From assembly GCA_963662175.1 (NCBI GenBank), contig OY759221.1, positions 36,330,045-36,394,044 of the forward strand: a stretch of DNA of 64,000 nt, written 5' to 3'. Position 1 is the first letter of the stretch, and each line of letters begins with the position of its first letter. Of the stretch, positions 1 through 10,682 are shown one piece after another. The stretch is from Aradus depressus. Taxonomy: Eukaryota > Arthropoda > Insecta > Hemiptera > Aradidae. The position numbers and the translations under genes were made by a program. The notes beneath the pieces were generated by a model. The model did not search any database. It saw only the letters and a program-made list of their open reading frames with translations, and was not told the DNA's origin.

Positions 1-123
1 TCACTGATTATTTCGACTAATAGAGGGTTGAGATTTCGAGAAATGGAGGTTTTGGGGCTTGAAGGGAAAGGAACAAAACTTTTTTCGAGTTTTGTAGGTT
101 TTCGACTTAAAGAGGTTCTACTG
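1..123. mobile_element. Right end of a pogo/Tigger-like DNA transposon, cut by the window edge
   Basis: The stretch ends in AAAGAGGTTCTACTG followed by TA at 124-125. Read on the minus strand it begins CAGTAGAACCTCTTTAAG, like the CAGT-RAACCTC ends of pogo/Tigger elements, which duplicate TA. Only this end is in the window, so neither the partner TIR nor any transposase can be checked. Confidence 0.5.
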
Positions 124-125
124 TA

Positions 126-633
126 TTAGCTTCTAAAGGCGCTACGGTCTATCGTCGGGTGGGTATCCTGGTTACAGGTGGATCAAGCAAGTGATCCAAA
201 ACCTTTCGATGATCAGCTCCTCAAAATAAGTAGAGGATATTCATATGATTTGAAAAATTGTTTGCTGATCTGGATCTGATGTGGACAGTTGAAAGTAGCT
301 ATTAATTAAAAAATTACTTGATCGTCACATTTAAAGATCTTCTTTTGATTTGCTTGTTCTTTCAAGCTGTACTGACGTCCCTTGTAGATTTCATCTGTAC
401 TCGTTTTTTCATAACGGGTGTATTTTTAATTCAATTAAAAAGTGTTCATGTTAGAGGAAACCCTCTATATGGAAACGGAATTTTTTTGTCATTGTTCAAA
501 AAGAAAAAAATATAACTATCATATAAAAGTCGTGTTTAATATATAAATGTTTTCATACTTTTTATATCTTCCTTTTTTTTTTGTTACTTCCACAGTTGTA
601 TAAGTATAGGAGAAGTTATGTAATCGGTCAGAA
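126..633. other. AT-rich spacer without recognisable genes
   Basis: No coding, RNA or repeat structure stands out. The last ~40 bases (AGTATAGGAGAAGTTATG near 603) match the conserved head of family B, so the minisatellite that follows starts inside a family-B copy. Confidence 0.5.
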
Positions 634-2190
634 TCACGGTTCGTAGAAAATACTGTGTATTATATCATTTGTCAATGTATGAAAGTATATAACGACATTT
701 CTAAGGAAGACTATCACGGTTCGTAGATAATACTGTGAATTATATAATTTGTCGATGTATGAAAGTATATAACGACATTTCTGAGAAATACTATCACGGT
801 TCGTAGATAATACTGTGAATTATATAATTTGTCGATGTATGAAAGTATATAACGACATTTCTGAGGAATACTATCACGGTTCGTAGATAATACTGTGAAT
901 TATATAATTTGTCAATGTATGAAAGTATATAACGACATTTCTGAGGAATACTATCACGGTTCGTAGATAATACTGTGAATTATATAATTTGTCGATGTAT
1001 GAAAGTATATAACGACATTTCTGAGGAAGACTATCCCGGTTCGTAGATAATACTGTGAATTATATAATTTGTCGATGTATGAAAGTATATAACGACATTT
1101 CTGAGGAATACTATCCCGGTTCGTAGATAATACTGTGAATTATATAATTTGTCGATGTATGAAAGTATATAACGACATTTCTGAGGAATACTATCACGGT
1201 TCGTAGATAATACTGTGAATTATATAATTTGTCGATGTATGAAAGTATATAACGACATTTCTGAGGAAGACTATCAAGGTTCGTAAATAATACTGTGAAT
1301 TATATAATTTGTCGATGTATGAAAGTATATAACGACATTTCTGAGGAATACTATCACGGTTCGTAGATAATACTGTGAATTATATAATTTGTCGACGTAT
1401 GAAAGTTTATAACTACATTTCTGAGGAATACTATCACGGTTCGTAGATAATACTGTGAATTATATAATTTGTCGATGTATGAAAGTATATAACGACATTT
1501 CTGAGGAAGACTATCAAGGTTCGTAAATAATACTGTGAATTATATAATTTGTCGATGTATGAAAGTATATAACGACATTTCTGAGGAAGACTATCAAGGT
1601 TCGTAAATAATACTGTGTATTATAATATAATACGTTATATGTATTATAATATAATATGTAGTTATATACTTTCGAAAGTATATAACTACATTTCTGAGAG
1701 AATACTATCACGGTTTGTAGATAATACTGTGAATTATATAATTTGTCGATGTATGAAAGTATATAACGACATTTCTGAGGAATACTATCACGGTTCGTAG
1801 ATAATACTGTGAATTATATAATTTGTCGACGTATGAAAGTTTATAACTACATTTCTGAGGAATACTATCACGGTTCGTAGATAATACTGTGAATTATATA
1901 ATTTGTCGATGTATGAAAGTATATAACGACATTTCTGAGGAAGACTATCAAGGTTCGTAAATAATACTGTGAATTATATAATTTGTCGATGTATGAAAGT
2001 ATATAACGACATTTCTGAGGAAGACTATCAAGGTTCGTAAATAATACTGTGTATAATAATATAATACGTTATATGTATTATAATATAATATGTAGTTATA
2101 TACTTTCGAAAGTATATAACTACATTTCTGAGAGAATACTATCACGGTTTGTAGATAATACTGCGTATTATATGATTTGTCAATGTATGA
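634..2190 (+). repeat. 80-bp minisatellite array, about 19 units
   Basis: The phrase CACGGTTCGTAGATAATACT recurs at 80-bp steps (about 635, 715, 795, 875 and on to about 1595, then again from about 1709). Each unit also carries GTCGATGTATGAAAG and AACGACATTTCTGAGG. Units differ by a few bases (CACGG, CCCGG or AAGG). There is no unique spacer between units, so this is not CRISPR. Short open frames on both strands are by-products of the repeat. Confidence 0.95.
1393..2148 (+). repeat. Higher-order duplication (434-bp period) inside the minisatellite
   Basis: The variants GTCGACGTATGAAAGTTTAT (1393 and 1827) and an insert rich in TATAATATAATA followed by CTTTCGAAAG (about 1619-1680 and 2053-2114) recur 434 bases apart. 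The insert is locally palindromic and breaks the 80-bp register. The two copies are almost identical, so the duplication is recent. Confidence 0.85.
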
Positions 2191-2700
2191 AAATATATAA
2201 TTTTCATATAGTATGCATCTGCTTTTAATGCCTTCAATTTATATGGTTTTATATATTTTTCTTTTTTTAATTTCTAATCCTTCCAGATTAGAATCCAGAA
2301 GCTAGACGTATATCTGTTGAAAATAGGCAATTTTGAGGAAAACCCATATATGTGGATTAAACTTATTAAAAAAAAATAATGATAAATTTGGGGATCACAG
2401 TGTTGAGTAATTTTGTCAAATTTTTTTGGTATAATTAAAACTACATTTAGAAATGAAATGAAAATATGAAAGGATTAAGAAAAATCTTTATTTACGACGA
2501 TAATAAGCCATATAAACTAAAGCAGGACTCCCCATGAGAGATTAGCTGTTAACGTCCGTAAAAAAGTACCATTTTTTGTTAATCCTATGCTGTTTAGATA
2601 AGGTGTAACGGCTGGATTATCCTACGGACTTGTTGGCTAAGAGGGTCCCATATATAATCGTTTGAGAAAATGTGTGGGAAGAAAAAAAATATATAGGGGA
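2191..2700. other. AT-rich stretch, nothing recognised
   Basis: I see no gene, RNA or repeat that I can name here. Confidence 0.5.
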
Positions 2701-3115
2701 TTTTGAAAGTGTGGATATGCCGTACAAGGTATAAGGCAAGTTATAAAATTGGTCAGAAATTCGATGTTGTGTTTTCAGCGGAATTTCAAATTTTTCGTCC
2801 CTTCATTCCAATAATGAAAAAAAAAAAGTTGTTGATGAATCACTGGCAACGTATTTCCCCAGCTCAATTAAGTTGTCGAACAACCTCTAATCCAATAGAC
2901 TATTTTGGTTAGTTAATAGACTATTTAAATAGGAAATTGCACTTGGTACCTTCATTACATCGCAGTTATTGTGATTTTTGAGTTGAGCTCTCCCCCCTTA
3001 ACATCTATTGATATTCAGTCAAAATCGACCGAAGGGAAGGGAGGATTAGGGGGAGGCTTAACACAAAACTTTAATAACTGCGGATAGAATGAGTCTATCG
3101 ACACGACGTTGGTTT
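2700..3115. repeat. Family B repeat, rearranged mosaic
   Basis: The left part matches the family-B head (AATTCGATGTTGTGTTTTCA). It then switches at about 2833 to the reverse complement of the family tail (GAATCACTGGCAACGTATTT) and ends with a plus-strand internal segment (GGGGGAGGCTTAACACAAAA). This looks like recombined or nested pieces of the same family. Confidence 0.6.
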
Positions 3116-4654
3116 CAAGATCTACATTAATCTTTTGTCTCACGTCATTTAAGGGAGTGCTGATGATGACCAGATTCAGTCCTTTAAACCCCCCGAATCT
3201 TGGTCTTCCTCCACTGCTGGTCAGTATGGAGGGAGCGACAGCGCTGATCTCCCGCCGCCTCCCCCCTCTCTTATACCTACATATTACTTATTATTGAGCT
3301 GAGTTTACGAAGCTCTTTCTTAGGCGACTCATGTATTTCGTTGTACTCGTACTCCTCCTAAACCCCTTTACCGATCACATTGAAATTTGCCACGATGGTA
3401 ATGGACACGGTGACGATGGTTTACTACTAAAAAAATCTGAAATCGAACATACCACGGAGGAATAATCACCGAAAAACGAAATTAATTGAGAGACAAAATT
3501 CTCGCGCAAAATAGAATTTTTCTATCTCAAATGTAAAAATCCGGGCGAAGCCTTTTCGGTTTACCATCGGACACCACTTTTTTTGAGCCGTTTTTTTTAG
3601 TGTTCTAACGTACAAACTTCGACTTTTTTTCGATAAAAATATTCACAGCTGTTGTTGTCTACAAAAAGGCTAATTGAAATCTATTTAAAGTATTAATATA
3701 TTCATAAAGAACATACAAGGTGAGAAGTTACTGATAATTATTAAAACATTAACTGAGTTTTTTTTACAGATTTGCCTGACTCAGCTCAGTTTTTGCAAAC
3801 AGCAGAATGTATTGCACACCTAGTTACTCTTATTGTCAACCCTTCTGCTTATTGTGTTTTTATATAAATTGTAGAAAAATAAAAGAAATAAATAAAAATT
3901 TATTTGGAATTGGAGGGTTAGAAAACAAGAAATTCCGGTGAAAATTCATGAAATTTCAGACCAAATACATAACTTCAATATACAATTTGAACAAGTACTT
4001 TGAATTTATTTTATATATTACAATCTACTATTTTATCTGGGAACATGATTCTACCTATCCTGTAACTGTTCTTGTCAATGTCTCCCAACCTTTATTTATA
4101 ATGGTTTAATTCGTCTGTCACAATTTAATTAACTTGGCTGTAGAAGGGGGATGTGGGGGTGGGGGCTGTGATTGCCATTTAAGCCCCCCAGGGAGCAGAG
4201 GCAGAGGGGGGGCGGTGTACCTGTTTGTGTGGGGCTGTTCACGCGGCCTGTTGTTCCACGTGTGTGCGTGCTTCCGATTCCAATATCCACCGTGTTCCGA
4301 ATCCCTAATCCCCTTCACTGCCCGCTCCTCTTGTTAGGGTCCATCTAATGGACTCATTCACCAGATCCACCCTCTGTCACCTTACGTTAACACACCTTCC
4401 ATTCACTTCCCACCCAAAGAGAGGTAGATAAAGGAAAATAAATAAAAAAAAAAAAGTACTTTTCCGGGAAACTGTTTTTTTTCTCCTCTTTTTTTTGCTT
4501 TTAAAGGTATGTTCCAAATAGAAAAAACACCCATTAGCTTTTTGGCAAATTTGTTTCTTTTGTCTTTTAATTGTAGACAGCTCCAATAAGAAAATACACT
4601 CTATTCCCGATTTTCCGGTGGCGGATCACACCGTTTATCGATATTTTCCTACCA
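3116..4654. other. Intergenic or intronic DNA, no gene seen
   Basis: This is AT-rich sequence with a short GC-rich patch at 4140-4350. The overlapping open frames there on both strands are low-complexity (Gly/Pro-rich) and match no family I recognise. Confidence 0.5.
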
Positions 4655-4659
4655 ATAAA

Positions 4660-4795
4660 AAATTAAAAATTTTTTTTTTTTTACAACCGGTTTTGCATAT
4701 TCTGCCTCATCAGGTAACTCCTCACACCAGTTTTAGAACGACAATGTCCGATTGCACAGAATATCCAAAACCGGTTGTGAAATAAAACAATTTTT
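4660..4795. repeat. Short Penelope-type inverted repeat (ACCGGTT family)
   Basis: The left arm, read on minus, has CTGATGAGGCAGAATATGC then AAAACCGGTTGT. The right arm on plus has AGAATATCCAAAACCGGTTG followed by AAATAAAACAATTTTTGAA. The same phrases return at 62590-62815, where the GAAA is intact. The CTGATGA/hairpin/GAAA order resembles a decayed hammerhead motif. Confidence 0.55.
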
Positions 4796-4829
4796 GAAAA
4801 GGAAGAGAATAACATTATTCACATTATTA

Positions 4830-5069
4830 GTGTTGTCGAACTATCGATAGTACTATCGATTAATCGTGAGGTTTTGAGTTTAATATTATTAGAACTTTGG
4901 CACTGTCGTGACTGATCTAAATGTTTGAGTGGATCGTTTCGTCTTCAGTAGTATTAAAATAAACCGGATGTTTTCGTTTGAGGTGAACCTTGAGATTCGA
5001 GGTGTTACCTGAAGTTCGGTATTCCTTTTTGCATTCTTTACATCGCACCAACTTCTTAGGCCCATCACC
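4830..5069 (-). pseudogene. hAT transposase relic: second half of a BED zinc finger
   Basis: The minus strand (5068 to about 4914) reads DGPKKLVRCKECKKEYRT, then SGNTSNLKVHLKRKHP, then a stop. This is the C-x2-C...H-x4-H pattern of BED fingers found at the N-terminus of hAT transposases. The finger's first half lies beyond an inserted element, at 6367-6447. An ATCGAT-rich segment at 4840-4872 (GTTGTCGAACTATCGATAG) may be this element's terminal region. No catalytic domain remains. Confidence 0.75.
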
Positions 5070-5547
5070 TAGGGATCTATCGATACAAGTAAATACAAGT
5101 AAAGTATCGATACTTTTATCCTATAGCAAGTACTTTTGGTATCGATACTTTTCTTTCGATACCAAGTAGGTATCGAATAGATATTACTTGTATCGATTCA
5201 AAGTATTCGTTTCAAATTTCAACAATTAAAAAAATTATATAAAATTTTTCAATTCATCAAAATCGTTCACCGTTTAACTTCTTACAATGTTCTTTTATTT
5301 GTTGTTGCAATAAAATACTGAACTCAAATTACGGTCCACGGACAAATGATATATATCGATGGTGATAACCTCATGAGTGATGTGATCACGCAGTCTGCGT
5401 GATGCGTCCTTATTTCTTACCTTATTTACATTATATGGTTTATCGTTTATGAAGGTTAGTTTTATTTTGAACAGAACTGTGTACATGATTTCGGTTTCAC
5501 CATTTTATTTTATTTTTACATTCTGTGTACAATTAGAAATTATAATG

Positions 5548-5640
5548 CCTCGTCCTACTGCGAAAGTGTGGATTTATTACAATAAGAACGTTTCTATCTC
5601 AGCGACTTGCAAAAAGTGTAATATTGTGAGAACATTAATA
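5548..5640 (+). pseudogene. hAT transposase remnant: first half of a BED zinc finger
   Basis: Starting at ATG 5548, the frame reads MPRPTAKVWIYYNKNVS followed by ISATCKKCN. KVW-x-YY spaced before C-x2-C matches the start of a BED finger. The His pair is missing, so it is truncated or was once spliced near the GTGAGA at 5626. It lies inside the 5070-6358 element and is probably what is left of its transposase. Confidence 0.55.
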
Positions 5641-5840
5641 GTCTCCAGTAGTTTTATATATTTAGTAAAAATAAATTGTATGTTTATTTTATAAGGCTTT
5701 TTATTATTTTCGGTATGTTTTTAATAATATAATTTTATCTTATTCTATTTGATTTATTTGTTTCTTATGCCCACTACAATATCTCATTTATACCTTTCAA
5801 ATGTTATTATGTTTTTTATAATAATTATTATATAGGTTAG

Positions 5841-6178
5841 TTAGTTATTTTGACTTATGCCCGGGCTTTAACTACGAGGTCATATCGCCTACTACCAGAG
5901 CGCTCTTTCGTCACTCTGGTGGACATGAGCCCGACTCTACTGTGGGAGTCCTAAATTTTGCCTACCCTAAATTTTTATTCACTTAGGGTAGGGGTCTTTA
6001 ACGAGTACCTGACATTGTACAGGCTCGGGACCATCGCTTAGCGTCCCATCCGAAGGACGGCGTGCTAAGTTTATTTTACCTCCCGGAAAAAATAAACTAA
6101 GGGCCTCGGTCGGGTTACGAACCCACGTTCTTTAGCTCAGAAGTCAAGCACGCATACCACTGAGCTACCGGCGCCCTC
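5841..6178 (-). mobile_element. tRNA-headed SINE, near full length
   Basis: The minus strand starts GAGGGCGCCGGTAGCTCAG (A box), continues to GGGTTCGTAACCC (B box), then the hairpin body and the tail AAAGCCCGGGCATAAGTCA. The body has the AGTTTATTTT/AAATAAACT stem, CTACCC/GGGTAG stem and CCAGAG/CTCTGG stem. It lies within the hAT element at 5070-6358 and therefore arrived after it. Confidence 0.9.
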
Positions 6179-6366
6179 TTAATTATATAGGTATATATAT
6201 ATTATACTTGTTTTAAAATTAATTATAAAGAAGTACTCGATTGAATCGATACGAGTAGTAATCGATGCTTTTTTATCGATACTTGTATACTTGAAAGTTT
6301 TATTCGATACTACTCATGAATAAAAGTATCGATACTCTGTGGTATCGATTGAACCCTACCAACACA

Positions 6367-6447
6367 TCTATCGAAATGCTCTCACACATCCGAATGATCA
6401 AAATCATCTTCTAAAGACTCACCTCACTTTTCAACGGTCTGAGACAT
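6367..6447 (-). pseudogene. hAT transposase relic: N-terminus and first half of a BED finger
   Basis: An ATG at 6447 (minus) begins MSQTVEK, stop, then GESLEDDFDHSDV, stop, then EHFDR. The second stop (TGA) stands where BED fingers carry Trp (VWEHF). The frame joins the fragment at 5069-4914 once the inserted element and one 8-bp duplication are removed. The two stops show it is dead. Confidence 0.65.
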
Positions 6448-6499
6448 TATTCACCGGGGATTATAGATCCGTTTTTAACTGAAGAACATGATATAGATT

Positions 6500-6720
6500 C
6501 GAGGTTCTGTCGTGTGAATGAAAACTCAATATTTGGCCAACGTTTCGGAAACTATTTATTTCCTTCTTCAGGGCCATATAATGACTTGAGTGGATGTGTG
6601 TGGTGAAGGTGTTGAGAATTTTGTCAACAAAATAACAAAACTCTCAACACCTTCACCACACACACCCATTCAAGTCAATAGTTTCCGAAACGTTGGCCAA
6701 ATATTGAGTTTTCATTTACC
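6500..6720. repeat. Inverted repeat with hammerhead-like arm (CGTTGGCC family)
   Basis: The left arm 6522-6640 and right arm 6641-6716 share AATATTTGGCCAACGTTTCGGAAACTA in opposite directions, plus CTCAACACCTTCACCACACAC. On minus the left arm reads GGCC, CTGAAGA, A, a GGAAA/TTTCC hairpin, GAAA, CGTT, GGCC (6535-6575), in hammerhead order. A diverged relative lies at 54340-54530. Confidence 0.75.
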
Positions 6721-7389
6721 CATCATTCCTTCTACATACATATATACAAGCGTTGATATATAAACGTTGATGGCGTTGTGTTCGTAATTTATTACAGCTT
6801 TTTTTCTCACAAATATGTTCAACTACAAATTTAAGTATCTCCAAATATGTTGTTATGAAAACGGATTACAATGTAAATTAATTTTTTTAGTTACTTCTTC
6901 ATTAGAACGAAAAGTAATATGATACTCTTTTGTTAAGCTTTCCTTTTCTTATTTGTTGAAAAAAAAAAAAAGTTGGTTGTGTTTTTCCAGTAATAATAAG
7001 GTTAACATGTGAATGTTATAAGGTAGAGGGGGAAGGGCTAATGGAAAAATAACAAAGCATATTTTCGTCGTGTGGAGAGAGTGAAAATGATGTTTTAAAA
7101 AAGAGAAGAAAAAGCAGGGAAAAATGAGGTGTTGTATGATGTAGGAGAGGGGAGGAACCTTTCTGAAATAGTAATGAACTTATCATATAGAAAGGGTCTT
7201 CTTTCATGTCGGTCCTCCCACCCCCTGTCGTCTGAGGGTTGCCATCCCTTCACAACCTCTCACCCCCCCACTCTTCCACCTTTCCTGACTTAGTAATTGT
7301 CTCTGAATCAATGAATCATTTAAATTTAAGATTGCTCTCAAAAGGAGAATGGTTATTGTCTCTCGGTGTTTAACCATTCAAATCCTCAG
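6721..7389. other. Spacer without recognised genes
   Basis: AT-rich with a purine-rich patch (7016-7210) that makes an unconvincing minus-strand open frame. No family recognised. Confidence 0.5.
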
Positions 7390-7710
7390 CGGTGCGAAGT
7401 ATAGTGGAAGTCATATAATTGGTAAAGGAATTTGATGTTGAGTTATCTACGGGATTTCATGTTTTTCGACCCACTGATTTCAAAAATGAAAATAAAAAAC
7501 TACCCCTGAACCACCCCCCTTCCCTTCAGTCGATATCGCGATATAAGTTTGACAGGTAATGTCCTTAGTGTTGACTTTATGGGGTTGTGAATTCACATAT
7601 AAAATTTCGTGTCGATACATTCATTCTATCGGCAGAGCTTTTACTTCGTATGGCTGTTTGTGTATGCTTTGAACACGATAACTCCCCATAGAATGAATTG
7701 ATCGAAATTA
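7390..7710 (+). repeat. Family B repeat, internally deleted
   Basis: The head GCGAAGTATAGTGGAAGTCAT is followed by pieces of the body (TTTCGTGTCGATACATTCAT in reverse sense, GAACACGATAACTCCCCATA). There is no coding potential. Confidence 0.65.
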
Positions 7711-7879
7711 AATGTTATATGCGACCCAGAACCCAATAAGGATGACATATCGATTTTTGAACGTTTTTAGGCTTTTAGAAAATCAATGTCTAAGTAGAAT
7801 CTCATTTTCTCACTGTTACGTTGTACAGAAAATAATGTAGATGTTAATTAGCGACTGTAGATTCTAATTGTAGGAATAT

Positions 7880-8345
7880 TGAGGATCAGTCAAAGTTAGA
7901 AGAGAACAGGCAACACTATTCAAACGCCAACGTTTCGATATATTTTATATCATCATCAGGGCCTACAAACATGGGGGGGGGGGGGGGGGGGGGGGACATT
8001 ATGACATGTTAAAAATTGAAACTGATTTACTTACTACTAATTTTAATGTTTAGTAATTATTCATAGTAAGTCAGTTTCAATTTTTAACTTGTTATAATGT
8101 CAATTTTAACGTTCAGTAATGTTTATTTATTTTTTTTCATAATTTTTTACTTTTGTTTATTTGTGATTCTAATCTTGATTTTCCCTCCCATGTTTGTAGG
8201 CACTGATGATGATATAAAATATATCGAAATGTTGGCATTTGAATTGTGTTCTGTTCCATCTTTGACTGACCCTCAATATTCCTACAAACAGAAAATAATG
8301 AAACTTTGTCAAAAACAGAATTTCGTGAATACTCAAGGCTCATCT
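7880..8345. repeat. Penelope-type foldback with hammerhead-like arms
   Basis: Left arm 7880-7975 (minus sense) and right arm 8190-8300 (plus sense) are inverted copies around a spacer with its own inverted TAGTAAGTCAGTTTCAATTTT. The arm carries CTGATGA, T, a GATATA/TATATC stem with an AAA loop, GAAA and CGTTGGC (7927-7963 on minus). The right arm has CACTGATGA and GAAATG changes. A run of about 22 G at 7974-7995 marks one junction. Confidence 0.8.
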
Positions 8346-8363
8346 ATATAATCTAATGGGAGT

Positions 8364-8448
8364 ACTTACGGTATTGCTAACATCTTCAGCCAAGACTTAA
8401 AAAAGGTCGTGGCTGAAGATGTTAGCAATACCGAAACTTTCGGTCCGA
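8364..8448. repeat. Short palindrome with CTGAAGA...GAAA arm
   Basis: ACGGTATTGCTAACATCTTCAGCCA (8367-8391) is inverted at 8409-8433. The right arm reads CTGAAGATGTTAGCAATACC then GAAAC, the same order as in the larger foldbacks. It abuts the T-run that ends the next element. Confidence 0.6.
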
Positions 8449-8451
8449 AAG

Positions 8452-8700
8452 TTTTTTTTTTTTTTTATCCTACGCCCACCTTTGGCATTTCAGCCATGCG
8501 ATGTCTTGCAGCCCAATACAGTGACGCCTTGTATTTATCGTGGGACATGTTATCCCGGGCTTGGACAATATCAACCAGCGCAGTTGGGACGGAAGATGGT
8601 CCCTTGTCATTTCCCCATCGTTGCAGAGCGGGCACATCGGTGAGTCGGCCACTCCTCGCTCCGAAAGTAGTCCCATATATTTTATATATCTTGTGAAAAG
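8452..8700 (-). pseudogene. 3' end of a non-LTR retrotransposon with Cys/His knuckle
   Basis: A T-run at 8452-8466 is the poly(A) tail of a minus-strand insertion. Upstream on minus the frame reads MGLLSERGVADSPMCPLCND then GEMTRDHL, a C-x2-C...H knuckle typical of the very C-terminus of LINE polyproteins. After a frame change it reads YWAARHRMAEMPKVGVG and a stop. It is 5'-truncated and frameshifted. The clade is not determined. Confidence 0.55.
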
Positions 8701-9095
8701 GACAATATTTTAAAATAATATTCGTTTTTCTTTATATTTTTGAAAGATCTGTTTGTAAATCATTCCAAAGACAATTAATTTATTTTCATGTGACATACAC
8801 ACACAGAAATTTTGTTTTCATTTTTGGAATCAATTATTCGGAAAACACAAACTCTCGATGAAAACGCAACATCCAATTTCAGACCGTTTACATCTTCTAT
8901 ACTAAGACTTCAGCAAGTTGTATGTACCATTTCATTGCAATGTAGACTCCGTCCAGTGTATATGCCTTCTCCCCAACCCTGCTTATTCATAGTAAGTCAG
9001 TTTAATTTTTACTCTTTATTATGTTCCACCTATTTGTCTATTTCCATTATTAATGTTTATTTTTAGTAATGTATTCATATTTAATTTCAATTTGT
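8701..9095. other. Spacer, no gene
   Basis: Nothing recognisable except a repeated TTCATAGTAAGTCAGTTT phrase (8985) shared with the spacers of the flanking foldbacks. Confidence 0.4.
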
Positions 9096-9096
9096 A

Positions 9097-9625
9097 CTAG
9101 CAGTAATACCCGGCGTTGCCCGGGGAACTTTGACTTTTCTCCCAATATCTCCTATAAGGCTATTCAGTTCCTCAAAAGTACATTCATGATGTTATAATTT
9201 TCAATTATTCATACGGAATAAGGCTTATAGTCCTTCAACTGTAGTAACGCTAGCTTTGGAGCTAAAACTAATTTATTCAAAAAGATTTCTCATTAATCGT
9301 TGCAATGGTTTTCGAGTTACAAAGATTGCGTGAGTGGTTGCCGGGATGGACCAGGGGTTGATTAAAAAATAGACCTTAACCTTCCGGTAGATAAAACTTA
9401 TCTATTCAAAAAGATTCCTCATTAATCATTGCAGTGGTTTTTGAGTTACAAAGATTGCGTGGGTGGATGCTGGGATGGACCAGATATTGAAGTACTAATA
9501 CGCCTATAACCTTCCACAGACGATGACGAACAAATTTTTAAAAAAATTAATCAAATCCATCAAGCCGTTCGTGAGTTATAGCGGTACAACGCACAGACAT
9601 TTTCAGCTTTATATATGTATATGAT
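9097..9625 (+). repeat. Interspersed repeat beginning CCCGGCGTTGCCCGGG, with internal duplication
   Basis: It starts AGCAGTAATACCCGGCGTTG and ends AACGCACAGACATTTTCAGC followed by TTTATATATG. Ends of this general kind are common to an arthropod retroposon type, though I cannot name the family. Inside, a segment with TATTCAAAAAGATT and GAGTTACAAAGATTGCGTG is repeated about 129 bases apart (9273 and 9402). Confidence 0.5.
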
Positions 9626-9639
9626 TAGTGTACGTTCAT

Positions 9640-9870
9640 GTTTATGGTTAACAATGTATCTATATTTAATTTTAATGTTTAGTAATGTATACATAGTAAG
9701 TCAGGTTCAGTTTATCAACACAGTAATTTTGTTGAATTGTGATTCTAATCTTGTCTCTCCCCCCCCCATGTTTGTAGGCCCTGATGATGATATAAAATAT
9801 ATCGAAACGTTGGCGTTTCAATAGTGTTTTCTTCCATCTTTGACTGACCGTCAATATTCCTACAATTAAA
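9640..9870 (+). repeat. Single Penelope-type arm with complete hammerhead-like motif
   Basis: This is the same family as 7880-8345. CTGATGA sits at 9781-9787, one extra T at 9788, stem 9789-9794/9798-9803, GAAA at 9804-9807, CGTT at 9808-9811 and GGC at 9812-9814. It is preceded by TTGTAGGC and followed by GACTGACCGTCAATATTCCT as in the other copies. Confidence 0.8.
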
Positions 9871-10584
9871 ATCTACAGTAATATAATAACATCTACTTCT
9901 ATACTAAGTTTTTTGTTATTTTTTATCATAGAAAACAAAAACTTCTGGGTTGACCTGCTATGTAGATTCAAAGAGAAGATAAATAGGGATGAGTTGCCCT
10001 GGTGGTAGAAACCAGTACTTCTATTAAAATTTGTGCGCTCAGTCATATAGTGAATATATTAGTGAATCTAACTTTGGTGGGATGTGAATATAGAGGCTAT
10101 GTATGGTTTGGTTTGGTTAACATCTCCACTGAATGTTCACCTCTTGGAGAGCTGGGGGCTGCTCCGAGTCCCGGGTTAATTACACCAAAAGGGAGCCTCT
10201 CTAATCAGATTATTGACTTAGTCGTGGAAGAGGAGAACCGGAGAAGAGGTTGGGGATTTGAGAAGGCAAGTCTCTGGTTCATGTCTCTGCTCTATAGTTG
10301 GGGGTATCTACAACAATAGCAGCCTGGGGCAGACCCCGGCTCCCCTGTGTACTCAAGCCGACAGAAATACCACTAACTTTGTTTAATTTTCACTTTTGGA
10401 TCCGTTCCGAAGAGGGGTTATCAACCTCTTTCATCAACACAATCTTGTTACATCTGGCCTTTGTCAATACGACAGCCTCCTTGTCTCATTTCCAGCTTAC
10501 AACATGGAATGTATCGCTTATCCGGAATAAATTTTTAAATAGGAAACCAAACAAGACATTTTTCATTGACGTTTTTCTTCCCAT
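9871..10584. other. No recognisable gene
   Basis: Two overlapping plus-strand open frames (10002-10319 and 10298-10591) have no domain or repeat I recognise and no partner copies elsewhere in the window. I do not call them genes. Confidence 0.4.
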
Positions 10585-10682
10585 AGTATAGGGGAAGTTC
10601 TGTAATCCGTCAAAAATTTTGGGTGTCTGTGAATACGATAACTCCCGATAAAATGAATGTATCGACACGAAATTTTATATTT
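10585..10682 (+). repeat. Family B repeat fragment
   Basis: Head GTATAGGGGAAGTTCTGTAA, then ACGATAACTCCCGATAAAAT and ATCGACACGAAATTTTATAT. Confidence 0.75.

Larger units (their letters stand above)
5070..6358 (+). mobile_element. Non-autonomous hAT element with ATCGATAC subterminal repeats
   Basis: The ends are inverted: TAGGGATCTATCGATAC on the left and, reversed, TAGGGTTCAATCGATAC on the right. Both subterminal regions are crowded with GTATCGATAC-like words (5090-5190 and 6245-6345). Flanking 8-mers CCATCACC (5062-5069) and CCAACACA (6359-6366) agree at 6 of 8 positions, consistent with an aged hAT 8-bp duplication. Removing the element plus one 8-mer restores the frame of the BED finger it interrupts. 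It carries a fragment of its own BED finger and a SINE. Confidence 0.75.

Noticed and set aside
634..2190. CRISPR-like array
   Set aside because: The 80-bp units are contiguous with no unique spacers, and the genome is clearly eukaryotic.
4134..4337. Gly/Cys-rich and Pro-rich frames
   Set aside because: They overlap on opposite strands in a GC-rich low-complexity patch; no homology seen.
5080..5190. Cluster of DREF/BEAF-type ATCGATA promoter sites
   Set aside because: The ATCGATAC words sit at both ends of a hAT element in subterminal position, which explains them better than a promoter.
7974..7995. G-quadruplex regulatory element
   Set aside because: It is a plain homopolymer run at a repeat junction, like the C runs at 16761, 23808, 33047 and 36662. 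These lengths are prone to slippage and assembly error.
10002..10591. Two overlapping open frames of about 100 codons
   Set aside because: No family resemblance, no second copy and no splice logic; length is compatible with chance.
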